A model generated the notes under the pieces. It did not search any database and was not told where the DNA came from. It saw nothing but the letters and a program-made list of their open reading frames with translations. Shown here in pieces: positions 1 through 6,108 of a DNA stretch of 10,490 bases. The stretch is from an uncultured Eggerthellaceae bacterium (lineage in GTDB: Bacteria > Actinomycetota > Coriobacteriia > Coriobacteriales > Eggerthellaceae). The stretch is from NCBI GenBank assembly GCA_910577495.1, contig CAJTML010000076.1:1-10490 (forward strand), written 5' to 3'. Position numbers and translations under genes: made by a program. Positions within the stretch are counted from its first letter, which is position 1; each line of letters starts with the position of its first letter.

Positions 1-1
1 C

Positions 2-736
2 TTGTTTGGCCCCGTGTCGGTCATTGACGCTGGAAGCTACCCGTGGTTTTTCGCCATCGGAACGGTGGTTGCGGTAGTGGTTGTCTGCGCGCCGATGCTT
101 TCGGCGGATTCGCTTGATTTTGCGGGTGCGTACCGATCAAGCGTGTTTACGATGGGGCTCATTTTTCTGTTGGTGCCCATCGTGACGCTCGGCAGTGTCT
201 TCGCCGATGTGCTGGGAATTAGCATCTATTGCGTGGTGCTCTTGCTTGCCTGGGCGGTGCTTGCGCGCATTACGAACCTCTATCAGTTGCCGGTGTTGGT
301 GACGTTTGGTATTGGTTGGTCAGCCATGACGGCAGGCTCGCTTGCGGGGACGTTTATGGGCGGATTGGTTCGTACGTTTGTTGAGGTCACGCCGCGGTTG
401 CTTTCAATTTGTACGCTGATTTGCGTGTGCCTGCTCTTTTTCGCCTACCTCTTTCTCTTTACCGAGAAGTCTATGGCGCGGCTTTTGGGCGGACCGATTT
501 CTCGGGGCAAGCGACCCTTTCACGAACGCGCGCATCAGATCGCGCTTGACTACAGCCTGACCAAGCGCGAAGAAGAGATCATGATGCTCATTGCGAAAGG
601 TCGCACCAACGCGCGCATTTGCGAGGAGCTGGGGGTGACGCCGGGCACGGTTAATACGCATTTGGCGAACTTGCACAAAAAGCTTGATGTCCACGACCGC
701 CAAGAGGTCATTGATATGGTTGAGAAGAACGACTAG
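2..736 (+). CDS. LuxR-family regulator with N-terminal membrane domain (3' part, start outside window)
   Basis: The reading frame is open to the left edge, so the gene is truncated there. The TTG at position 2 is most likely an internal Leu codon. The visible 244 residues hold about five hydrophobic segments (roughly 13-33, 50-66, 72-90, 97-122 and 133-153). A linker and a C-terminal LuxR/FixJ-type HTH (about 182-238) follow. Its signature residues are LTKREEEIM (186-194), the ICEELGVTPGTVNTHLANLH helix-turn-helix and the closing KLDVHDRQEVI. Full-length relatives carry an MFS-like membrane half of about 10-12 helices and total roughly 450-500 residues, so about half is missing here. Such proteins are abundant in Coriobacteriia and are assumed to sense a ligand or membrane state and control neighbouring genes. 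The ligand and targets cannot be read from the sequence. The downstream aminotransferase has the same orientation but appears to have its own promoter. Confidence 0.9.
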   Translation: MFGPVSVIDAGSYPWFFAIGTVVAVVVVCAPMLSADSLDFAGAYRSSVFTMGLIFLLVPIVTLGSVFADVLGISIYCVVLLLAWAVLARITNLYQLPVLVTFGIGWSAMTAGSLAGTFMGGLVRTFVEVTPRLLSICTLICVCLLFFAYLFLFTEKSMARLLGGPISRGKRPFHERAHQIALDYSLTKREEEIMMLIAKGRTNARICEELGVTPGTVNTHLANLHKKLDVHDRQEVIDMVEKND

Positions 737-749
737 CTGGTCATATGCT
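720..749 (+). promoter_or_regulatory. Candidate sigma-70-type promoter for the aminotransferase gene
   Basis: TTGAGA (720-725) and TATGCT (744-749) are separated by 18 bases. This pair overlaps the 3' end of the regulator gene and lies about 120 bases ahead of the aminotransferase start. It is a match by eye to the -35/-10 consensus (5/6 and 4/6). No operator is obvious in the leader. Confidence 0.3.
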
Positions 750-868
750 ACTCTAGCCACAGAATAATTCGCCTGGGCAGCGCAGGGTGTATCGCAGGGT
801 CGCGCGAGTTGACCGTGGGGGCGCCAGGCTTTGCGTGGATACATGCTAGAGAGTGAGGAGTTTTCGCC

Positions 869-2050
869 ATGATCAATGATCGGATGTTTGGATTAGGTGC
901 AGAACCAAGTGCAATTCGCGAGCTGTTCGCGTATGGCCTGGCACGTAAGGCCGAGATTGGCGAAGACAACGTATTTGATTTCAGTATTGGCAACCCCAGT
1001 GTGCCTGCGCCCGAGGCAGTAAAAGAGGCCATGTTGGCGCTGTTGGCGGGGGATCCGGTGGCGCTGCATGGGTATTCGCCGGCCTCGGGGGACCCGGCGG
1101 TCAAGCGCGTTATTGCTGATGATATTGCCAAGCGCTATGGTGTGCCGGCTGATCCAGGTCAGCTGTATCTGACGGCAGGAGCCGCGGCCGCCATTGCGAT
1201 TTCGCTTGCAGCTCTGACCTCGCCGGGCGATGAGGTCATCGTGAACGCGCCGTATTTCCCTGAGTATAAAGTCTGGATTGAGTCAGCGGGCTGCACCTGC
1301 GTTGAGGTGCCTACCACCGTGCCAGAGTTCCAGTTGGATATTGCTGCGCTTGAGGCGGCTATTTCGCCCAAGACCAGCGCCATCATCATTAACTCTCCCA
1401 ACAACCCGGTGGGTGCGGTGTATTCGCGCGAAAATCTGGAGGCGTTGGCAGCGCTGCTGCGTCGCAAGGAGGAAGAGCTCGGTCGTCCGCTGTACGTGAT
1501 CAGCGATGAGCCGTATCGCGAGATCACCTATGGTGCAGAGGTGCCGTATGTGCCCACCATTTGGCCGCGCACCCTTGTGTGCTATTCGTATTCGAAGGCG
1601 CTTTCGCTGCCGGGCGAGCGCATCGGGTATGTGTATGTGTCTGACCTGATGGACAACGCGCACGAGGTGTCATGCGCCATTGCGGGTGCGGGTCGTGCGC
1701 TGGGCTATGTGTGTGCGCCGGTGCTCTTGCAAAAGACGATTGCGGCATGCGTGGATGTGCCCTCTGACGTGGCTGCTTATGCAATGAATCGCGAATTGCT
1801 CACGAGCGGATTGGCTGAGCTGGGCTATGAATTTGTTGAGCCGCAAGGGGCGTTTTACTTGTGGGTACGCGCTCTTGAGGAAGACGCGCAGGCATTTAGT
1901 GAGCGCGCAAAAGCCCACGAGCTTTTGCTGGTGCCTTCGGACAGCTTCGGTGTTGGCGGTTGGGTTCGCATCAGCTACTGCATTGCCCCCGACGTGATCG
2001 AGCGCGCCATGCCGGCGTTTGCAGCACTGAAAGCCGAATACGACAAGTAA
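869..2050 (+). CDS. PLP-dependent class I/II aminotransferase (aspartate aminotransferase-like)
   Basis: This 393-residue protein has the usual length of fold-type I aminotransferases, which move an amino group between an amino acid and a 2-oxo acid in the cytoplasm. Visible landmarks are the SIGNP substrate-binding start (39-43), the SPNNPVG loop with Asn179, SDEPY with Asp213 and Tyr216 contacting the cofactor, the Schiff-base Lys243 in SYSKALSLPGERIGY, and the carboxylate-binding Arg367 in WVRISYC. The ATG at 869 is preceded by GTGAGGAG eight bases upstream, which fixes the start. The gene stands alone, with a strong terminator just after the stop. The family suggests aspartate, alanine or aromatic/branched substrates. 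Sequence alone does not settle which, so no gene symbol is given. Fold and cofactor assignment are near certain; substrate is open. Confidence 0.93.
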   Translation: MINDRMFGLGAEPSAIRELFAYGLARKAEIGEDNVFDFSIGNPSVPAPEAVKEAMLALLAGDPVALHGYSPASGDPAVKRVIADDIAKRYGVPADPGQLYLTAGAAAAIAISLAALTSPGDEVIVNAPYFPEYKVWIESAGCTCVEVPTTVPEFQLDIAALEAAISPKTSAIIINSPNNPVGAVYSRENLEALAALLRRKEEELGRPLYVISDEPYREITYGAEVPYVPTIWPRTLVCYSYSKALSLPGERIGYVYVSDLMDNAHEVSCAIAGAGRALGYVCAPVLLQKTIAACVDVPSDVAAYAMNRELLTSGLAELGYEFVEPQGAFYLWVRALEEDAQAFSERAKAHELLLVPSDSFGVGGWVRISYCIAPDVIERAMPAFAALKAEYDK

Positions 2051-2060
2051 CGAAGTTGCG

Positions 2061-2095
2061 CTGGTGTGCCTCGAAGAGCCGCACACCAGTTTTTT
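2061..2095 (+). terminator. Rho-independent terminator of the aminotransferase gene
   Basis: A 9-bp perfect stem (CTGGTGTGC at 2061-2069 with GCACACCAG at 2081-2089) closes an 11-base loop that itself contains CTC/GAG. Six T residues (2090-2095) follow. It begins 10 bases after the stop codon. Confidence 0.92.
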
Positions 2096-2105
2096 GGTTT
2101 GTTTT

Positions 2106-2208
2106 TACCATATCGGGCGCATACGTATTTTGGGACACAAGCTTTTGACCTGCTAAAACTCTGCGTTTCCCCAGGTCGCGTGAAAAAACGCGTGCGCCCG
2201 ATATGGTA
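2106..2208. repeat. 103-bp element with terminal inverted repeats, copy 1 (MITE-like)
   Basis: The stretch starts TACCATATCGGGCGCA and ends with its complement TGCGCCCGATATGGTA. The ends match over 26 positions with 3 mismatches. Inside, GACCTG (from about 2147) pairs with CAGGTC (about 2172-2177), and CGCGT/ACGCG form a small hairpin with a GAAAAA loop near the right end. Copy 2 at 3419-3521 is in the same orientation. The two differ at only six positions, have a 58-base identical core, and share seven further bases (AGTTTTT) past the right end. No target-site duplication is evident. The stretch is too short to encode a protein. It could be a miniature mobile element or a structured RNA/terminator element that recombined with the neighbouring gene. 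Confidence 0.85.
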
Positions 2209-2261
2209 AGTTTTTACGGGCAGTTCTTGGTCTGCGATGCTTTCCTGAGACTTAAAAGCTA

Positions 2262-3236
2262 CTATTTCAAAATGAGTTGTCGCCAGAGATTGTGCTGTTT
2301 GGTGGTCCAGTCTTTTTGCCATGTCCGTGACTTTTTTTGAAGATACATGCCAAGTAGGTCGCATACTTTGCAAAATGTCGTCCACGTAAATACTTGTCTT
2401 TTTGTGAGAGAGATCACGGTATAACCCATTGCTTCAAGAGTTAAGCGGCGTGCAGCGTCGTTCATGATCTTATCGGCTCCGGTGTGATCCATTATTCCAT
2501 CGTACTCAACAGCAACTTTTTGTTTTTCCCAGAGTAAGTCGACAATAATGGTTTTCTGTTTGATAAGTGATTGGCATTTTCGAGGAACTTTGAGGGGCAC
2601 GTTAAAACGCATGCCTGTAAACCCTCTGCCGCCAAGTTTGAGAGGTAGGGAAAACAGCAATCCAAGAGTGCTTTCCATTGGGGATCGGGCGTCGTTGAGG
2701 AGGTAACGAGCAAGTGTTTTTCCAGATTTTGATTCGGGAAGGAAGTGGCATTGCTGAAAGAATGCATGAAGCTTTTCGGTGTTTGTGAGTGGTTGGTGGG
2801 CGATAAAACCACGCTCATTCTCGCCGTTTAGCCTATAGAGCCCACAAAACTCCATTCCGATTTCAAGAGCCTTTTCTCTTGGAAGTTCGTGCGCTATTTG
2901 GGAAAAGCAATACTCAGGGGTGACGACTCCAAGGTGTGGCGTGATCTCGCATATCAGATCACGGAAACATGCTTTATCGCAAACGTGATTTACCACTGCT
3001 TTTTGTCGTAGCCGATCTGATTCTTTGCGAACAAGAATGTGGATTGGCTGATGTAGGGTGCTTTCATGGGAAGCAAAAAACTCCCTTACTTCTGCGCTTT
3101 TCGGTGGAGAGACAGCGAGTTGTTCGATTTCTGATTTGTGGCTTTGTTGGGATTGCTGAGCCCGCAGGTTTGCAACTTCGTAAGAAGACAAAGTACGAAG
3201 AAGATTAAGTGCAGATATGCCAGAAAGAACAATCAT
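2262..3236 (-). CDS. Nuclease-like protein with C-terminal DUF559/Vsr-type (PD-(D/E)XK) domain
   Basis: This 324-residue soluble protein carries a C-terminal region (about 183-296) that looks like the very-short-patch-repair/DUF559 endonuclease fold. Features are SPMEST (Glu188), VDLLW (Asp233), VAVEYDG (Glu244, Asp246), HTG, and ND..RR..LEAMGYTVISLT (259-278). These are candidate acidic metal-binding residues and the conserved R/G/V framework. The middle (101-150: VVTPEYCFSQIAHELP, IGMEFCGLY, RGF, PLT) resembles a family I recall as expanded in Coriobacteriia, sometimes described as AbiEi- or DUF559-related; this is from memory, not a search. No biochemical role is established, and DNA cleavage or defence is inference. 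It has no signal peptide or membrane helix. It is AT-richer than its neighbours, lacks a clear Shine-Dalgarno site, and lies between two 103-bp repeats, which suggests acquisition as a unit. Confidence 0.8.
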   Translation of the reverse strand: MIVLSGISALNLLRTLSSYEVANLRAQQSQQSHKSEIEQLAVSPPKSAEVREFFASHESTLHQPIHILVRKESDRLRQKAVVNHVCDKACFRDLICEITPHLGVVTPEYCFSQIAHELPREKALEIGMEFCGLYRLNGENERGFIAHQPLTNTEKLHAFFQQCHFLPESKSGKTLARYLLNDARSPMESTLGLLFSLPLKLGGRGFTGMRFNVPLKVPRKCQSLIKQKTIIVDLLWEKQKVAVEYDGIMDHTGADKIMNDAARRLTLEAMGYTVISLTKRQVFTWTTFCKVCDLLGMYLQKKSRTWQKDWTTKQHNLWRQLILK

Positions 3237-3245
3237 GGTTCGGGC

Positions 3246-3251
3246 ATTCTA
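3246..3251 (-). promoter_or_regulatory. Candidate -10 box placing the nuclease-like gene on a leaderless transcript
   Basis: Read on the minus strand, TAGAAT (5/6 match to TATAAT) ends nine bases before the ATG of the nuclease-like gene. Initiation would fall at or beside the A of the start codon. No ribosome-binding site is visible between them. No convincing -35 box is seen. Confidence 0.35.
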
Positions 3252-3418
3252 GCATGCTAATTTACTTAAATAAAGCCTGATCAAAAGCAAAATTTAGAAA
3301 TATAAAATGTATAAAAAAGACGCGAAATTAGTATTTGAATTGTGTGAGGTCTATGTGAGATTTGATGGTAAAACGCATTGGAATTTCTGTGGTTTGTAAA
3401 GCATGTAGGTGTTGTTTC

Positions 3419-3521
3419 TACCATATCAGGCGCACGCGTATTTTGGGGTACAAGCTTTTGACCTGCTAAAACTCTGCGTTTCCCCAGGTCGCGTGAAAAA
3501 ACGCGTGTGCCCGATATGGTA
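3419..3521. repeat. 103-bp element with terminal inverted repeats, copy 2 (MITE-like)
   Basis: This is the direct-orientation partner of the element at 2106-2208, about 95% identical and of exactly equal length. Its terminal repeats match over 26 positions with 3 mismatches, but at different positions from copy 1. In this copy CACGCGT/ACGCGTG in the stem pairs perfectly where copy 1 has a mismatch. The shared AGTTTTT continues to 3528. Together the two copies bracket the nuclease-like gene. Confidence 0.85.
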
Positions 3522-3591
3522 AGTTTTTCAACATGAATGTCTTAACAACAGGCAATATGGGACAAACTGAAATGCAAGGGATAGATCAGCC

Positions 3592-4668
3592 CTATAGCAG
3601 CGCAATCAGTGCGTCCACATCTTCGGGGCGGGTTGCCCAGCTGCACGCAAAGCGGGTTATCGTGCGACCATCGGGCGTGCGCTCCCAGAAACTAAAACTC
3701 ACATCCTGTGAAAGACGCGCGTGCGCCTGATCATCCAGAATGGGGAAGAGCTGGTTGGTGGGAGAATCTATTGCCAGTTCATAGCCCTTTTCGCGAAATG
3801 CTTGCACCAGTCTTTGTGCCTCGGTTACGCCGTGCGCGCCGGCTTCAAGGTAGCGAAGAGAGCCAGTGACTTCGTCAGTTGCGAATAGCTCATCAAACTG
3901 GATGCCGAGCATGCGTCCCTTGGCCAACAGCGCCCCGCGTTTTTTCACGATCGTAAAAAAGTGCTGGTCAATCGCGCGATCCGCGCCTTTGCGGTGGCGA
4001 CACGTAGCAGGACGCGGAAAGACGACCGCCTCCCCAAAAAGCGCACCAACCTTGGTGCCGCCGACGTAGAACGCATCGCACAGGCGCGCCAAGTCAGCCA
4101 GCGTCGCGTCGGCGCCAGGAGCCGCAAGCGCATACCCTAAGCGTGCACCGTCTGCAAAAAACGCCAGGTCAAACTCATCGCATACGGCGCTCAGCGCTTC
4201 TAATTCTGCAAGCGAGTAGATGGTGCCATACTCGGTGGGTTGCGAGACATAGACCACGCCAGGCGCTACCATGTGATCGCGGTTGGCGTCGCCAAAATAT
4301 GCCTCACAATACGCGCGAACGTCTGCCGCAACCAGCTTGCCGTCCGTTGGCGCAAGCGGCAAGATTTTGTGCCCCAAGCCTTCAACGGCGCCTGCTTCAT
4401 GTCCGTTGATGTGGCCGGTCGAAGCCGAAATGACGCCTTCCCACGGCTGGAGGATCTGATCAAGCACCACCGCGTTTGTCTGTGTTCCGCCCACCAAAAA
4501 ATACACCGCAGCCTCGGGCGCTTGACACGCCTGAGCAATGCGCGCACGAGCGCTTTCGCAAATTTCATCGGTGCCATACCCAGAAGTTTGGCAGAAGTTG
4601 GTTTCTGCCAGGCGCTCGATAATGGCGGGGATGGCGCCTTCCATGTAGTCACTATCAAAATGAAGCAT
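3592..4668 (-). CDS. Low-specificity threonine aldolase / beta-eliminating lyase family
   Basis: This fold-type I PLP enzyme of 358 residues has the usual family length. It would cleave L-threonine or allo-threonine to glycine and acetaldehyde in the cytoplasm, though the wider family includes other beta-eliminating lyases. Visible landmarks are the N-terminal FDSDYMEGA, the GGTQTNA phosphate-binding loop (60-66), GHINGHEAGA with the ring-stacking His86, SQPTEYGT, FADGARLGYA with Asp173 and Arg176, and the Schiff-base Lys206 in YVGGTKVGALFGE. The frame is open further upstream to 4734. The ATG at 4668 is chosen because GAGGAG lies six bases ahead of it and homologues begin at the FDSD motif. 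The gene is divergent from ferritin across 242 bases. Confidence in the family is high; exact substrate preference is inferred. Confidence 0.93.
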   Translation of the reverse strand: MLHFDSDYMEGAIPAIIERLAETNFCQTSGYGTDEICESARARIAQACQAPEAAVYFLVGGTQTNAVVLDQILQPWEGVISASTGHINGHEAGAVEGLGHKILPLAPTDGKLVAADVRAYCEAYFGDANRDHMVAPGVVYVSQPTEYGTIYSLAELEALSAVCDEFDLAFFADGARLGYALAAPGADATLADLARLCDAFYVGGTKVGALFGEAVVFPRPATCRHRKGADRAIDQHFFTIVKKRGALLAKGRMLGIQFDELFATDEVTGSLRYLEAGAHGVTEAQRLVQAFREKGYELAIDSPTNQLFPILDDQAHARLSQDVSFSFWERTPDGRTITRFACSWATRPEDVDALIALL

Positions 4669-4674
4669 GCGCGA

Positions 4675-4680
4675 CTCCTC
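4675..4680 (-). promoter_or_regulatory. Ribosome-binding site that decides the threonine aldolase start
   Basis: On the minus strand GAGGAG sits six bases before the ATG at 4668. No comparable site precedes the upstream in-frame ATG at 4734, so the longer N-terminus (22 extra residues, rich in Asn, Ser and His) is probably not made. Confidence 0.75.
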
Positions 4681-4852
4681 TGATGCGGTGTGATGGTTGG
4701 TTTGCTTGCTTGACAAAGGGATATTGTTGCACAATCTGAAAAGTTAAAGATGCGAATTTGTAATACGCTGCGTTATCGGTGTGAATTCAGTGCGAAGGCA
4801 TTTTGGACATGTGCTGATTTGGCGCAAGATGGCGAAGTAAGTGCATCAGGTT

Positions 4853-4882
4853 TTGAGAAGCGCGCTATGATACCACCATATT
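4853..4882 (+). promoter_or_regulatory. Candidate ferritin promoter
   Basis: TTGAGA (4853-4858) and CATATT (4877-4882) are 18 bases apart and end 28 bases before the ferritin ATG. An alternative -10, TATGAT, lies at 4866-4871 but has no good partner. I see no convincing Fur- or DtxR-type palindrome here, so iron control is not demonstrated. Confidence 0.3.
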
Positions 4883-4910
4883 AAAAGTAAGTACTCTCAA
4901 GGAGGTTTTC

Positions 4911-5426
4911 ATGGACGCACGCGTATACGAGCTCCTAAATGACCAGATCAACAAGGAAATGTATTCAGCATACCTGTATCTGTCTTTCGCTGACTACTAT
5001 GAGGAGGCAGGGCTTAAGGGCTTTGCGAACTGGTATGAAATCCAGGCGAAAGAAGAGATGGATCACGCGCTGATTTTCCGCAACTACCTGCACGAAAACG
5101 GCTGCAACGTAAAGCTGCTGGCAATCGATCAACCCGACAAGGTGTTCGACAACTTCTTGGCTCCACTTGAGGCAGCTCTTGAGCACGAGAAGTATGTCAC
5201 CAGCTTGATTGATGGTATCTATGCTGCAGCAGTTGACGCAAAAGACTACCGCACCATGAAGTTCTTGGACTGGTTCATTGCTGAGCAGCAAGAAGAAGAG
5301 GACAACGCCGAGACCATGGTTACGCGCATGAAGCTCTTCGGTGATGACGCCAAAGCGCTCTATGACCTTGACCAGGAGAACTTGGCTCGCGTTTACAGCA
5401 CGCCGAGCCCGCTTGCTGGCAAATAG
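4911..5426 (+). CDS. ftnA: Non-haem ferritin (FtnA-like)
   Basis: This 171-residue four-helix bundle protein would assemble into a 24-subunit cage, oxidise ferrous iron and store it in the cytoplasm. The ferroxidase ligands can be placed by comparison with Escherichia coli FtnA: Glu16 (NKEMYSAYLYLS), Glu49 and His52 (KEEMDHA), Glu93 (EHEKYV) and Gln126 (AEQQEEE). Further glutamates at 128-130 fit the third iron site. No haem-binding methionine typical of bacterioferritin is apparent. The start is fixed by AAGGAGG directly upstream. It is monocistronic, with a strong terminator about 85 bases after the stop. In an anaerobe it would buffer iron and protect against oxygen exposure; that role is family knowledge, not seen here. 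Confidence 0.96.
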   Translation: MDARVYELLNDQINKEMYSAYLYLSFADYYEEAGLKGFANWYEIQAKEEMDHALIFRNYLHENGCNVKLLAIDQPDKVFDNFLAPLEAALEHEKYVTSLIDGIYAAAVDAKDYRTMKFLDWFIAEQQEEEDNAETMVTRMKLFGDDAKALYDLDQENLARVYSTPSPLAGK

Positions 5427-5510
5427 ATCTTCGCGAAGCTTGCGGATTCGCAAAGCTTTGTTATTGCGAAGGAGCGCGTCTGCAATACGCAGTTCCGCTT
5501 ACGCTGATCT

Positions 5511-5540
5511 GAGCGCCGCTTACCCGAGCGGCGCTCTTTT
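5511..5540 (+). terminator. Rho-independent terminator of ferritin
   Basis: A perfect 10-bp stem, GAGCGCCGCT/AGCGGCGCTC, with a six-base loop TACCCG is followed by TTTT and another T-rich run to 5549. A weaker hairpin at about 5431-5459 lies between the stop codon and this terminator. Confidence 0.92.
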
Positions 5541-5612
5541 CATATTTTTGACACAAGTTTGTGGCGTGTGGAGGTAACGCAACGCCTCCGGGAGTGTCCA
5601 AGAGGAGCTTGC

Positions 5613-5686
5613 GATTACAAAACTGCATATAATTGAGGAGTTTTCGCATAGTAACGAATCAAGAAAAAATGTGTCAGTTTGTAATC
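5613..5686. repeat. Inverted repeat enclosing a consensus -10 box and an orphan leader
   Basis: GATTACAAAACTG (5613-5625) and CAGTTTGTAATC (5675-5686) are complementary except for one extra A. The 49 bases between them contain TATAAT (5628-5633) and TGAGGAGTTTTCGC (from about 5634). The latter is the same 14 bases that form the ribosome-binding leader of the aminotransferase gene (about 854-867), but here no start codon follows. It may be a remnant of a lost gene start or a small mobile element. Confidence 0.55.
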
Positions 5687-5811
5687 TGAGCAATTACGTA
5701 AGGGTAATAGTTCGTTGATCACCTGCACAAAAGCGTTGATAAGGGTGGTCAAATATCAGAAAACTCGTTACAATTCCCGATGTCCGACAGTTGAATAAAA
5801 CGCAAGAGAGT

Positions 5812-5839
5812 TTGACTATCTTCGCCAAGTTTATACAGT
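5812..5839 (+). promoter_or_regulatory. Candidate promoter of the RNA ahead of the ZIP gene
   Basis: TTGACT (5812-5817) and TACAGT (5834-5839) are 16 bases apart. A start near 5845 would produce an RNA of about 110 bases ending at the terminator at 5921-5953. Confidence 0.35.
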
Positions 5840-5844
5840 CTCCA

Positions 5845-5953
5845 ACATCTTTTGCGAACATTCAAAGCATAGGCTGGTGGGTATCACACATACCAAAGGA
5901 TACTGTCGGTATTCCTTTCGCGGAGTCAAGGTTTCTTGGCTCCGTTTTGTTTT
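5845..5953 (+). ncRNA. Candidate structured leader RNA or small RNA upstream of the ZIP transporter
   Basis: Three hairpins follow one another. GGTAT/ATACC spans 5880-5894. AAAGGA-TAC pairs with GTA-TCCTTT across 5895-5918, with a one-base bulge. The terminator hairpin starts at 5921. A promoter-like pair precedes them and the ZIP start codon lies 155 bases beyond the terminator. The arrangement fits a riboswitch/attenuator for the transporter or an independent small RNA. It does not match any riboswitch class I can recall, and I see no T-box signature. The exact ends are estimates. Confidence 0.4.
5921..5953 (+). terminator. Rho-independent terminator upstream of the ZIP gene
   Basis: CGGAGTCAAG (5921-5930) pairs with CTTGGCTCCG (5935-5944) through 10 positions, one of them G-U in RNA, with a GTTT loop. 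TTTTGTTTT follows. No protein-coding gene ends just upstream, so it must terminate a non-coding transcript or attenuate the downstream gene. Confidence 0.85.
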
Positions 5954-6108
5954 ATGGCGGCGGGGACGTCACGCTGTGTTGCTGCTCGGAATCTTAGAAT
6001 TGCCAGGTCGTGAACAATTGAGCACCCATCAGCTTGTTTCTCGGTATATCTGCGAAAATTACTCAGGTAAAACAGCGTTTATGAGACAAGCGTGAAAGGA
6101 CGGCAGCC

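Larger units (their letters stand above)
3237..3591. other. Gene-free AT-rich spacer between the nuclease-like and threonine aldolase genes
   Basis: This 355-base stretch has no credible gene. 3237-3418 is strikingly AT-rich compared with the flanking genes. It holds only the putative promoter of the nuclease-like gene. 3419-3521 is copy 2 of the 103-bp element. 3529-3591 is downstream of the threonine aldolase stop and shows no clean hairpin with a T run, so the repeat itself may provide termination. Confidence 0.7.
5541..6108. other. Gene-free region between ferritin and the ZIP transporter
   Basis: No credible coding sequence is seen in these 568 bases. Two overlapping frames of about 70 codons exist around 5791-6095, but they lack good ribosome-binding sites and run through a terminator hairpin. 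The region contains an inverted repeat with a consensus -10 box (5613-5686) and a candidate structured RNA with promoter and terminator (5812-5953). An isolated consensus TTGACA at about 5549-5554 has no good -10 partner. Confidence 0.65.

Noticed and set aside
2106..3521. CRISPR-like or phase-variable repeat array
   Set aside because: There are only two copies, over 1.3 kb apart and each itself an inverted repeat, with a gene between them. No spacer pattern and no cas-like gene is present.
3533..3730. 65-codon plus-strand frame at the 3' end of the threonine aldolase
   Set aside because: Mostly antisense to a well-supported enzyme gene, with no ribosome-binding site and no motif.
5549..5580. 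Promoter based on the consensus TTGACA just after the ferritin terminator
   Set aside because: No acceptable -10 hexamer lies 16-18 bases downstream. The nearest candidate is GC-rich or too far away.
5791..6095. Two overlapping plus-strand frames of 68 and 72 codons ahead of the ZIP gene
   Set aside because: Both rely on TTG or GTG starts without good ribosome-binding sites, overlap each other and span a strong terminator hairpin. The peptides show no recognisable motif. Non-coding RNA is a better explanation.
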